From: an uncultured Lachnospiraceae bacterium
GTDB taxonomy: Bacteria; Bacillota; Clostridia; Lachnospirales; Lachnospiraceae
NCBI GenBank assembly: GCA_902782625.1
Contig: CACZNZ010000344.1
Coordinates: 1-13,071, forward strand
Reading direction: 5' to 3'
Length of the DNA: 13,071 bases
Shown: positions 7,185-13,071 of the stretch, piece by piece
Position numbering within the stretch: the stretch's first letter is position 1
Layout of the letters: every line of letters begins with the position of its first letter
Position numbers and translations under genes: made by a program
Notes under the pieces: generated by a model
Told to the model about the DNA's origin: nothing
Database searches by the model: none
Seen by the model: the letters and a program-made list of their open reading frames with translations, nothing else

Positions 7185-8612
7185 TTATGCTTCAATCTTG
7201 TGGATATGATCTGCTATTTCCAGCAAGTATTCCTCATTGGATTTCACTAAAATAACAGAAGTGCCCGCATTGGCGAACCGCTTAATATAAGAAGATATCA
7301 GAGACGCTCCATACGCGTCACAGGAAGAGAACGGTTCAAAAAGAATCAGCACCTTCGGCCGAAACATAAACCATCGTTCCATTTCTATACGAATTCTGCT
7401 GCTCTGATCTGCACTACGGATTTGCTCGTTTCCCCGCTTATTCGGATCTCCCCAAACGAGCTCCCGCGAAGCTCTGTGGAGGTTTTCGCTCTGCTGAAAA
7501 TATCGAAGAGTAGAAAATTTCTGCAGAGATGGCAGAAGAATGTTATCCTCCACACTCATATTGCGGAACAGATAATCATCTTCATTCCCCAGTATTGTGG
7601 AAACGATTCGAAAGTGAATAAAACCTTTTACATTCCGACAGTGCAACTCCCTGAATCCCAAATAATAACGAGTAGAAGGGCTGATCTTCCGCCCCGAAAG
7701 ATGCTCAAACAATTCTCTGCAGTACAAATTGTTTTCAACGACATAAGCGGATACTTCTCCCTCGTAGAGACGAAACCAACTCTTCTTTCCCGACAGCCAC
7801 AGATCCTGCACCTGATAGATAATGTCTTTCCGTGCCCGGATATTTCTCTGTGTGCGCAGAAGCGTCCGGATTTCCGCAGCAATGGTATCTCCCAGCAAAT
7901 ATTGAGGCAATAATTCCAGATCGGCTTTCTCGTTCTGCTTCCACCTTTTGACCAACCGCCCCCTGCGAAATACAAGAAACTCACGGCAAACGGATTCCGA
8001 GATCTGCAATGATCGGGAGCGAAACAACACCGAAACGCCGCTCTCCGAAATTTTATGAATAACGGAGGCATACTCTCGTATTTCAGTAGTTTTCATTCCG
8101 ATGCATTCGTCCTCGATAATCAGCAGCTGAGCGCCTTTTTCTGCTTCATGAATAATCCTTGCTGTCCGCCGATCAAGTTCGCTTATTTCGCTCATAAGCC
8201 TGGACACTTCCACCTTGCATCCCAGGTTCCGGAGCTTTTCTTCCGCATATTCCTTCATAACCTGTTTCTGCCGAACCCCGATGAACGAATGTGCATGTCT
8301 CATGCCCAGATATTCCGCCACCGTCCAGTTATCCAGAACAGACTCCTGCATACAAATATATCTCACACAACTTCTGAGCTCTCTGGCGTGCCGCACTTCT
8401 TTTCCGTTCAGCCACACGCTGCCCCGCGCCCCGTCAAACACGCCAGGATTCCCGCATATCACCCGGCAAAGTAACTCGATACCGGATCCATCCAACCCCA
8501 GCAGCCCAATCACCTCAGAATCCAGCACACGGAAGGAAATATGGACAATGCTTCCGTATGTGCGGCTTTCCATATTCAGATCGTGGATTTTCAGTACGGT
8601 TTTACTCAACAT
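7185..8612 (-). CDS. Degenerate RbsA-like tandem ABC protein, probable non-catalytic signalling partner
   Basis: A 475-residue protein with the length and two-cassette layout of RbsA but without catalytic residues. In the first half the Walker A position reads GLDGSGIE (residues 39-46), with Ile for the essential Lys and Glu for Ser/Thr. The signature region reads SELDRRT, Walker B is LLIIEDEC, and the H-loop position reads FRSRS with no His. In the second half the Walker A region is unrecognisable (VVENNLYCRELFEHL), the signature reads RSADQSS, and Walker B is LILFEPFSSCDAYGA, still an echo of RbsA DEPTRGIDVGA. It is therefore unlikely to bind or hydrolyse ATP normally. Its start overlaps the end of the kinase gene by 11 bases, and it lies next to a real RbsA gene. 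I infer a regulatory role, perhaps docking on the permease or kinase; this is not established. Confidence 0.75.
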   Translation of the reverse strand: MLSKTVLKIHDLNMESRTYGSIVHISFRVLDSEVIGLLGLDGSGIELLCRVICGNPGVFDGARGSVWLNGKEVRHARELRSCVRYICMQESVLDNWTVAEYLGMRHAHSFIGVRQKQVMKEYAEEKLRNLGCKVEVSRLMSEISELDRRTARIIHEAEKGAQLLIIEDECIGMKTTEIREYASVIHKISESGVSVLFRSRSLQISESVCREFLVFRRGRLVKRWKQNEKADLELLPQYLLGDTIAAEIRTLLRTQRNIRARKDIIYQVQDLWLSGKKSWFRLYEGEVSAYVVENNLYCRELFEHLSGRKISPSTRYYLGFRELHCRNVKGFIHFRIVSTILGNEDDYLFRNMSVEDNILLPSLQKFSTLRYFQQSENLHRASRELVWGDPNKRGNEQIRSADQSSRIRIEMERWFMFRPKVLILFEPFSSCDAYGASLISSYIKRFANAGTSVILVKSNEEYLLEIADHIHKIEA

Positions 8613-9588
8613 TCATTTCCTCTTCCTGACGAATGAGGGGCAGCGTGATCTCCACATCGGTTCCCTGTCCGATCGAGCTGTATACATGCACCCCGTAAGG
8701 AACCCCGAAAAGTAACGCGATCCGGTTATGCACGTTTGCCAGCGCGATCCCCTCGTGTTTTCCGAATACCGTGTCCTTCCCCTTCGCGGCTTCTACTCCC
8801 ACAATCCGGTCATTGAGTGCGTCCAGCTCCGAGAGTGTCATACCTTTACCGTTATCTGAAATCATGATGATGAGATCGTCTGTCTCTTCAACGTCGATTG
8901 TGATCAGGCCGCCTTCCCGTTTATTTTCAAGTCCGTGCATAATTGCGTTCTCCACGATCGGCTGAAAGATCAGGCGGGGCACATAGTAGTCATATACCTC
9001 CGTATTGTCAACATCCAGTTCCAGCCGGAATCGGTCTCCGAATCTGTATTGCTGAATCTTCATATAATTCTGCGCATTGTCCAGCTCGTCCCGCAACGTG
9101 ACCGTATTTCCCTTGCGACTGATGCTGTATCGAAAAAAAGCGGAAAGGGTCTGGATCATCATGGCCACTTCCCGGTTGTTATCTTGAATGGCCTGCCCGC
9201 GTATGGCATCGAGTGTATTATATAAGAAATGAGGATTAATCTGGCTCTGGAGTGCCGCCAGTTCGATTTGGCGCGAATAGATCTCCGCGTCCTGCTTTGT
9301 TGTATAGTGATTGATTACATCGCGGATAACACCGCCGACATCGGCTGTCTCCTGCCTCTGTATGATCTCCTGCAGAGTCTCCTCCACCTGGTTATCCTTT
9401 AGGCTGTTCTGAATGTGAAACAGCGGACGTATGATCATTCGCAGGTCATAGCACTGCAGCACCAAAAGGCAAACCGCTACGACACCGATCAAAACCTTTT
9501 CCCAGTTGCCGGGCAGCAAGATAGCCGCCGGTATCATCGCGATAAGCAGGATGGTCACGATCAATTTCATTCTCCACAGAGCTTTCAC
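8602..9588 (-). CDS. Sensor histidine kinase, LytS/YesM type, without an external sensor domain
   Basis: A 328-residue membrane histidine kinase. It starts at a GTG with GGAGG six bases upstream. Two hydrophobic segments (about 8-25 and 32-46) are separated by only about six residues, PGNWEK. A short coil follows, then the His-kinase motif QSQINPHFLYNTLD with phospho-acceptor His120. The ATP-binding domain has the N-box FQPIVENAIMHGL (Asn214) and the DNGKG box at 245-249. YesM-type kinases usually carry a large extracytoplasmic domain; here it is absent, so direct sensing of an external sugar is unlikely. It lies 48 bases after the response-regulator gene, its probable partner, and overlaps the degenerate ABC protein downstream. 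It probably phosphorylates the regulator encoded at 9637-11235. Confidence 0.9.
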   Translation of the reverse strand: MKALWRMKLIVTILLIAMIPAAILLPGNWEKVLIGVVAVCLLVLQCYDLRMIIRPLFHIQNSLKDNQVEETLQEIIQRQETADVGGVIRDVINHYTTKQDAEIYSRQIELAALQSQINPHFLYNTLDAIRGQAIQDNNREVAMMIQTLSAFFRYSISRKGNTVTLRDELDNAQNYMKIQQYRFGDRFRLELDVDNTEVYDYYVPRLIFQPIVENAIMHGLENKREGGLITIDVEETDDLIIMISDNGKGMTLSELDALNDRIVGVEAAKGKDTVFGKHEGIALANVHNRIALLFGVPYGVHVYSSIGQGTDVEITLPLIRQEEEMNVE

Positions 9589-9636
9589 GTGTTTCCTCCG
9601 CCAGAAATACAGCTGTCTATGTATCCCGGAAACCTG

Positions 9637-11235
9637 TCATGAATGCAGCTGCCTGAAGATGACAGGCTTGACGCCCACGACCTTCTTGAACTGCTGACTG
9701 AAATACTTTTGTTCGGGATATCCCACTTCGGCCGCAATTGCACTGATAGTGTCGTTGGTCGTAGTAAGCAGTTCCTTAGCCCGTTCCATGCGGAAATTGA
9801 TCAGATAAGAACTGAAATTCAGATTTGTCTCTTTTTTAAACAGGGCGCTGAAGTAGACCGGATTAAGCCCGACCACATCCGCGACGTCTTCCAGAAGGAT
9901 TTTTTCCTGATAGTGTTGTTCCACGTACTTCTGCGCCATGCGAACCGGTTTAATCAGCTGAGACTCCAACGCCTCTTTTGTGGAACCGATGCATTCCTGA
10001 AAGACCTGCGACAACAATTCGGTCACTTGTACCGCACGGTGGCAGTGCTGCACACTGTTCAGCGCGTGCTTTCGCATCTGTTCCCGCTTTTCTTCTCCCA
10101 GATCCAGATGAGCAAAGAAACTATCAACCATCTGCTCCATTGCCGTATAGTACGCTTCCATATTGAGCTTTTCCAGTTCTGTACGTGATCCGAACAGATC
10201 CTGCATATATCGCGGGATGTGTTCTGCCGTCAACGTATCCGTGTCCCGCAGGAGCTTCTGCCGGATCTGGCGCTCCTTTTCTGCCCATTCCGGGCTGTTC
10301 GTCAGACAGACGGCATCAGCCCAGATCAGTCTTCCCGTACCGTAAACGATCCGATTGCAGACCGCGATGTATGCCTCCAGAATCGAGAAGCGGATCTCTG
10401 AAAACATACGACGCGCTCTTCCGATCCCGATTGTGACATAATACTGATCCATGTTGCGCAGGTATTCTTTGATCCGCTGTAACAAGTCGCTGATATATTC
10501 TCCGATCCGGCCGGCAGTCCTTTCCGAGCAACAGCACAAACAATAAATATGCAGATACTCCTTCTCACAGATGAGCAGCTGGTTCATATGTGGCTCCAGG
10601 ATCTCATTGACGATCTGCTTTATACTATCCGTAGTCATATGTTCCTGCGAGGAATTCTGCGTTCTCGGATTGACGCGGTCCAGTTTGATGTCCACGCCAC
10701 AGTAGATCTCCCCATACAGATTCATGTCGCCGGGCATTTCCATATCCCGCTGTTCGATAATATTTCGCAAAAAGTTCTGCTTCAGGATCAGCTCGTTCTT
10801 TTCTACTTTCTCACGAAGAGCCTGTGTTTCCTCCTTCAGCTTCTCTTCTTTCCGTACGCGCGACTGAATACTGGCCAGACACCGGTTCAGTTCTTCTTCA
10901 TCGACCGGTTTGACCAGATATTGTTCCACGCCGTACTGTATAGCCGTATGTGCATACTCGAACTCCTGATAACCGCTCATCACGATAAAATCGACCGGAA
11001 GACCGGCTTTCCGGACGCTGCGGATCATCTCCAGTCCGGTCATGACCGGCATACGGATATCTGTGATGACGATATCCGGACATTCCTCCTGGATCGTTTC
11101 CCAGGCTTTCTCCCCGTCTGTACATAATCCCACACAAGTCAGTTTCAGTTCTTCCCAATGGATCAGAGAACGGATCAGTTCAGCAATGCGGTGCTCGTCG
11201 TCTACGATCAGGACTCTGAGATGCGGTTCATTCAT
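9637..11235 (-). CDS. AraC-type response regulator (YesN-like)
   Basis: A 532-residue DNA-binding response regulator. The ATG at 11235 is preferred because GAGGGG lies four bases upstream and the receiver domain begins at once with LRVLIVDDE; a TTG ten codons earlier has no good ribosome binding site. The receiver domain (about 1-120) has acidic DD at 12-13, phospho-acceptor Asp59 in VITDIRMP and a conserved Lys in YLVKPVD. A coiled linker and a long middle region (about 120-430) follow, typical of YesN-like regulators. The C-terminal 100 residues form an AraC double helix-turn-helix: EDVADVVGLNPVYFSALFK and AAEVGYPEQKYFSQQFKKVVG. It heads the regulatory operon and probably activates the transporter and isomerase operons through the shared element at 7105-7131 and 12730-12756. 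Confidence 0.92.
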   Translation of the reverse strand: MNEPHLRVLIVDDEHRIAELIRSLIHWEELKLTCVGLCTDGEKAWETIQEECPDIVITDIRMPVMTGLEMIRSVRKAGLPVDFIVMSGYQEFEYAHTAIQYGVEQYLVKPVDEEELNRCLASIQSRVRKEEKLKEETQALREKVEKNELILKQNFLRNIIEQRDMEMPGDMNLYGEIYCGVDIKLDRVNPRTQNSSQEHMTTDSIKQIVNEILEPHMNQLLICEKEYLHIYCLCCCSERTAGRIGEYISDLLQRIKEYLRNMDQYYVTIGIGRARRMFSEIRFSILEAYIAVCNRIVYGTGRLIWADAVCLTNSPEWAEKERQIRQKLLRDTDTLTAEHIPRYMQDLFGSRTELEKLNMEAYYTAMEQMVDSFFAHLDLGEEKREQMRKHALNSVQHCHRAVQVTELLSQVFQECIGSTKEALESQLIKPVRMAQKYVEQHYQEKILLEDVADVVGLNPVYFSALFKKETNLNFSSYLINFRMERAKELLTTTNDTISAIAAEVGYPEQKYFSQQFKKVVGVKPVIFRQLHS

Positions 11236-11308
11236 GATACCCCTCAAATGACAGCAACACGACAATATCCGGGGTCCCGGGTGTTGGCGATGATTGTTTC
11301 TATACTCT

Positions 11309-11338
11309 TTTATACCATAACAATGCGCTGCTTTTCAA
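11309..11338 (-). promoter_or_regulatory. Sigma-A promoter of the regulatory operon, with extended -10
   Basis: On the minus strand TTGAAA (11338-11333) and TATAAA (11314-11309) are 18 bases apart, and TGG precedes the -10 as in extended -10 promoters. It lies between the tpiA-like stop codon and the response-regulator start, giving a leader of about 65 bases. The good fit suggests constitutive basal expression of the regulators independent of the isomerase operon. Confidence 0.7.
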
Positions 11339-11361
11339 ATGATATTGAGCTGCGGCAGTAC

Positions 11362-12147
11362 TTATCTCCAATGCAGCGTTTCGATCACGCCGCGGATCAA
11401 AGCGTTAAATTTCTGTGCGTCCCAGGCTGCCCGGCCGATAAACAGCCCGTCGATATGCGGCTGCACGATCAACTCATTTGCGTTGCCAGGATTGACGCTG
11501 CCACCATAGAGGACCGGGACCGTTTCTCCAATCTCACCAAACAATTCCACGAGGCAGTTCCGCATGACGATATGCATCTCCTCGGCATATTCCGCGCTGG
11601 CAGGTATCCCGCTCTCGCCAATTGACCACACCGGCTCGTAAGCCACCCAGATACGATCAGCCTGATCGGCCGTGACCCCATGAAATCCGCTTATGATCTG
11701 TTCACGGAGAATCTCCGCGCTGATCCCAATTTCCTTCTGTTCCAGAGTCTCGCCGACACAAAGCAGTACCGTGAACCCGTGTCGCAGTCCGGCCAACACT
11801 TTCTTGTTTTCTTCCGCATCCTTCTCGCCGAACGTATGACGGCGTTCCGAATGCCCTATCATCACAAAATCCAGTCCAAGCTCCTCAAGCATGACCGGCG
11901 AGATCTCGCCTGTGAACTGCCCCTGATCCTCCCAGCACATATTCTGGGGGCCTACCTTGACCAGGCTTCTGTCTACTTCTTTCGTAATCCGGTCAAAGGT
12001 AAAATACGATGGCAGGATAAACAACTGAAAGGTCTCACGGTCGATGTCCGCGGTGAGTGCCGTCAGGTCTTTCAGGAAGGTGACCGTTTCTTCGACTGTC
12101 TTATACATTTTCAGATTGCTGCCCATATACAGTTTTTTCTGCATCAT
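11362..12147 (-). CDS. Triosephosphate-isomerase homologue, probable L-erythrulose-1-phosphate isomerase
   Basis: A 261-residue TIM-barrel isomerase. Catalytic residues are intact: Asn11 and Lys13 in SNLKM, His99 in IGHSERR and Glu171 in AYEPVWSIG. It differs from housekeeping TpiA: the usual N-W-K-M-N near the start is N-L-K-M-Y, and the mobile loop after Glu171 reads SIGESGIPAS rather than AIGTGKTAT. A GIPAS-type loop occurs, as I recall, in the EryH/LerI paralogues that convert L-erythrulose 1-phosphate to D-erythrulose 4-phosphate. It starts 13 bases after the rpiB-like stop, behind AGGGAG, so the pair is translated together. Context with a DhaK-type kinase and RpiB homologue supports the C4 role; plain triosephosphate isomerase activity is the alternative. 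Confidence 0.85.
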   Translation of the reverse strand: MMQKKLYMGSNLKMYKTVEETVTFLKDLTALTADIDRETFQLFILPSYFTFDRITKEVDRSLVKVGPQNMCWEDQGQFTGEISPVMLEELGLDFVMIGHSERRHTFGEKDAEENKKVLAGLRHGFTVLLCVGETLEQKEIGISAEILREQIISGFHGVTADQADRIWVAYEPVWSIGESGIPASAEYAEEMHIVMRNCLVELFGEIGETVPVLYGGSVNPGNANELIVQPHIDGLFIGRAAWDAQKFNALIRGVIETLHWR

Positions 12148-12160
12148 TTATCTCCCTGGA

Positions 12161-12607
12161 TCAACTCTTCGTTCTCTCTTCATATTCACGCATCGCATCT
12201 ACCTTTGGCTGCGATGCGCATCCCGGCTCGAATTCACAGGTGAGAAATGCGTGGATCAATTCTTCCCGCAGCTTGTTTCCGATCGTGAACGCACCCAGAC
12301 AGCCGATATTGGCGTCATTGCTGAGCCGCGCTCTTTTCGCCGAATAGATGTCGGAAAGCAGCGCCGCATAGGCGCCCTTGACCTTGTTTGCCGCCAGACT
12401 CATGCCCAGACCGGTCCCGCAGAACAGGAGCCCCCGGTCATAATCACCTCGGACGACGGCTTCCGCTACTTGAAACGCGACGTTTGCGTAGATCGGATCT
12501 TCGCTGCCGAAATCCGTGATCTCTCCCAGACCGTTTTTCCTGATATACTCGATAGCTTCTTCTTTTGCGACATGTGCATTGGGGTCGCATCCTACCGCGA
12601 TCTTCAT
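12161..12607 (-). CDS. RpiB/LacAB-family isomerase, probable D-erythrulose-4-phosphate isomerase
   Basis: A 148-residue sugar-phosphate isomerase with a near-perfect ribosome binding site, AAGGAGG four bases before the ATG. The family core CGTGLGMSLAANK is present with the catalytic Cys63. Residues that handle ribose 5-phosphate in RpiB are altered: the usual SDHAG reads CDPNAH (His to Pro at 9), the ring-opening His of EHND reads LSND (Ser96), the Arg of LGARV reads LGAFT, and the C-terminal Arg pair is replaced (SQPKVDAM). This argues against ribose 5-phosphate and fits the EryI/DerI subgroup acting on acyclic D-erythrulose 4-phosphate to give D-erythrose 4-phosphate. It is the first gene of a two-gene operon with the TIM homologue. 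LacA/LacB-like activity is a less likely alternative. Confidence 0.85.
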   Translation of the reverse strand: MKIAVGCDPNAHVAKEEAIEYIRKNGLGEITDFGSEDPIYANVAFQVAEAVVRGDYDRGLLFCGTGLGMSLAANKVKGAYAALLSDIYSAKRARLSNDANIGCLGAFTIGNKLREELIHAFLTCEFEPGCASQPKVDAMREYEERTKS

Positions 12608-12689
12608 ATTTCCTCCTTATACTACTCCACCCCGGCCCTGGCCTTGCCGGCGATGACAAAAGTAGGGCCTGAAAAACACTGGTATCCTT

Positions 12690-12722
12690 TATAAGCTTAT
12701 ATCGGCCGTGCATGGGAAGAAA
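12690..12722 (-). promoter_or_regulatory. Candidate -10 region and palindrome of the isomerase operon
   Basis: On the minus strand TATAAG (12701-12696) is a good -10, with only a weak TTTCTT 15 bases upstream. It lies within a perfect 12-bp palindrome TATAAGCTTATA (12690-12701). The poor -35 and the conserved element 34 bases upstream of the -10 suggest activator-dependent transcription. The leader to the start codon also contains GC-rich inverted repeats (GGCCCT at 12634-12639 with AGGGCC at 12664-12669). Confidence 0.4.
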
Positions 12723-12729
12723 CCTGACG

Positions 12730-12756
12730 ATTCAAGAATAAGTATGATTTCTTAAG
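12730..12756 (-). promoter_or_regulatory. Conserved 27-bp element upstream of the isomerase operon
   Basis: This is the partner of the element at 7105-7131: 22 of 27 bases agree, in the same orientation relative to the downstream operon. It ends 34 bases before the candidate -10, against 36 for the transporter operon. It also lies about 90 bases upstream of the divergent dehydrogenase promoter, so it could serve both directions. Confidence 0.6.
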
Positions 12757-12806
12757 GTTTTCTGTGAGCATAAAAACAAATACCAAAGCACATACAGGCG
12801 AACCGC

Positions 12807-12832
12807 GAAATTAATTTCATATCGTGAAATTA
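12807..12832. promoter_or_regulatory. Nested palindromes just upstream of the rightward promoter
   Basis: GAAATTAATTTC (12807-12818) is a perfect 12-bp palindrome. It overlaps a second inverted repeat, TAATTTCA (12812-12819) and TGAAATTA (12825-12832) around five bases. The three GAAATTA half-sites end 13 bases before the -35 of the promoter at 12846, a typical operator or activator position. Confidence 0.5.
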
Positions 12833-12845
12833 TTTTATATTTTCT

Positions 12846-12874
12846 TTGACAAATACGTCCTTCCCGTTTACACT
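12846..12874 (+). promoter_or_regulatory. Sigma-A promoter of the right-edge dehydrogenase
   Basis: A consensus -35 TTGACA (12846-12851) is followed after exactly 17 bases by TACACT (12869-12874), giving a predicted leader of about 85 bases before the ATG at 12966. Confidence 0.75.
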
Positions 12875-12965
12875 ATATATACATATGGAGATGAAAATAA
12901 TATCTGTATGGTTTACTGCTGTTTCTGCTGACGCTGCGTCCATGGCACAAAGGAGTGTGAAGCCA

Positions 12966-13071
12966 ATGAAAGCATTTATCATGAATGAAGAACGGAAACT
13001 CGTCGTCCGGGATATGCCCAATCCCACACCCACGGACAATAACGCCATCATCAAAGTGCGTTATGCTTCGA
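12966..13071 (+). CDS. N-terminus of a second intact zinc-type alcohol/polyol dehydrogenase, cut by the window edge
   Basis: The visible 35 codons begin MKAFIMNEERKLVVRDMP and continue with NPTPTDNNAIIKVRYAS. This is the usual opening of medium-chain dehydrogenases: a start strand, a REIP-like turn, then a strand leading to the catalytic Cys, which lies just beyond the window. AAAGGAG precedes the ATG at a spacing of 10. It is transcribed divergently from the isomerase operon and shares its control region. It probably oxidises another polyol stereoisomer or a related substrate, but the domain that would tell is missing here. It is not the same sequence as the dehydrogenase at 2274-3317. Confidence 0.8.
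   Translation, partial: MKAFIMNEERKLVVRDMPNPTPTDNNAIIKVRYAS

Noticed and set aside
11235..11265. TTG start ten codons upstream for the response regulator
   Set aside because: It lacks a good ribosome binding site and would add residues before the receiver domain that the family does not have; the ATG at 11235 has GAGGGG just upstream.
12761..12780. A possible CcpA (cre) site near TGTGAGCATAAAAACA
   Set aside because: The central CG and the right-hand CA do not match the consensus at the required spacing.
1..13071. CRISPR arrays, tRNA or rRNA genes, insertion sequences and phage genes
   Set aside because: I saw no repeat-spacer pattern, tRNA-like fold, rRNA stretch, transposase or integrase in the window.

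Overview
This window looks like a sugar-alcohol utilisation island from a Gram-positive anaerobe of the Clostridia, most likely Lachnospiraceae-like. The basis is roughly balanced base composition, strong AGGAGG-type ribosome binding sites, sigma-A-type promoters, a YesM/YesN-type two-component system and an RbsABC-type sugar transporter. The taxonomic guess is inference; no marker gene is present.

Almost everything is on the minus strand. Read in transcription order from the right: (1) an rpiB-like and a tpiA-like isomerase pair (12607 to 11362); (2) a regulatory operon of AraC-type response regulator, short LytS/YesM-type histidine kinase and a degenerate tandem ABC-ATPase-like protein (11235 to 7185), with its own promoter; (3) an ATPase, permease and binding-protein sugar ABC transporter (6989 to 3508); (4) a zinc-dependent polyol dehydrogenase (3317 to 2274); (5) a one-piece DhaK-DhaL kinase (2110 to 362); (6) a frameshifted remnant of a second dehydrogenase (about 346 to 104); (7) the first codons of another gene at the left edge. 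On the plus strand at the right edge, a further zinc-dependent dehydrogenase starts at 12966 behind a good sigma-A promoter and runs out of the window.

The enzymes fit a four-carbon polyol route: tetritol (threitol or erythritol) is imported, oxidised to erythrulose by the dehydrogenase, phosphorylated by the DhaK-type kinase, isomerised by the TIM homologue (L-erythrulose 1-phosphate to D-erythrulose 4-phosphate) and then by the RpiB homologue to D-erythrose 4-phosphate. This matches the logic of the LerK/LerI/DerI route of Mycobacterium smegmatis and EryH/EryI of Brucella. The RpiB homologue has lost the His and Arg residues used for ribose 5-phosphate, which supports an acyclic C4 substrate.

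The most unusual part is the regulatory operon. The histidine kinase has almost no extracytoplasmic sensor, and it overlaps the gene for an RbsA-like protein that has lost both Walker A motifs, both signature motifs and the H-loop histidine. I infer a transporter-coupled sensor in which this pseudo-ATPase may link transporter or substrate status to the kinase. A conserved 27-bp element (22/27 identical) lies upstream of both the transporter operon and the isomerase operon, at similar distance from candidate -10 boxes, and is a good candidate binding site for the response regulator.
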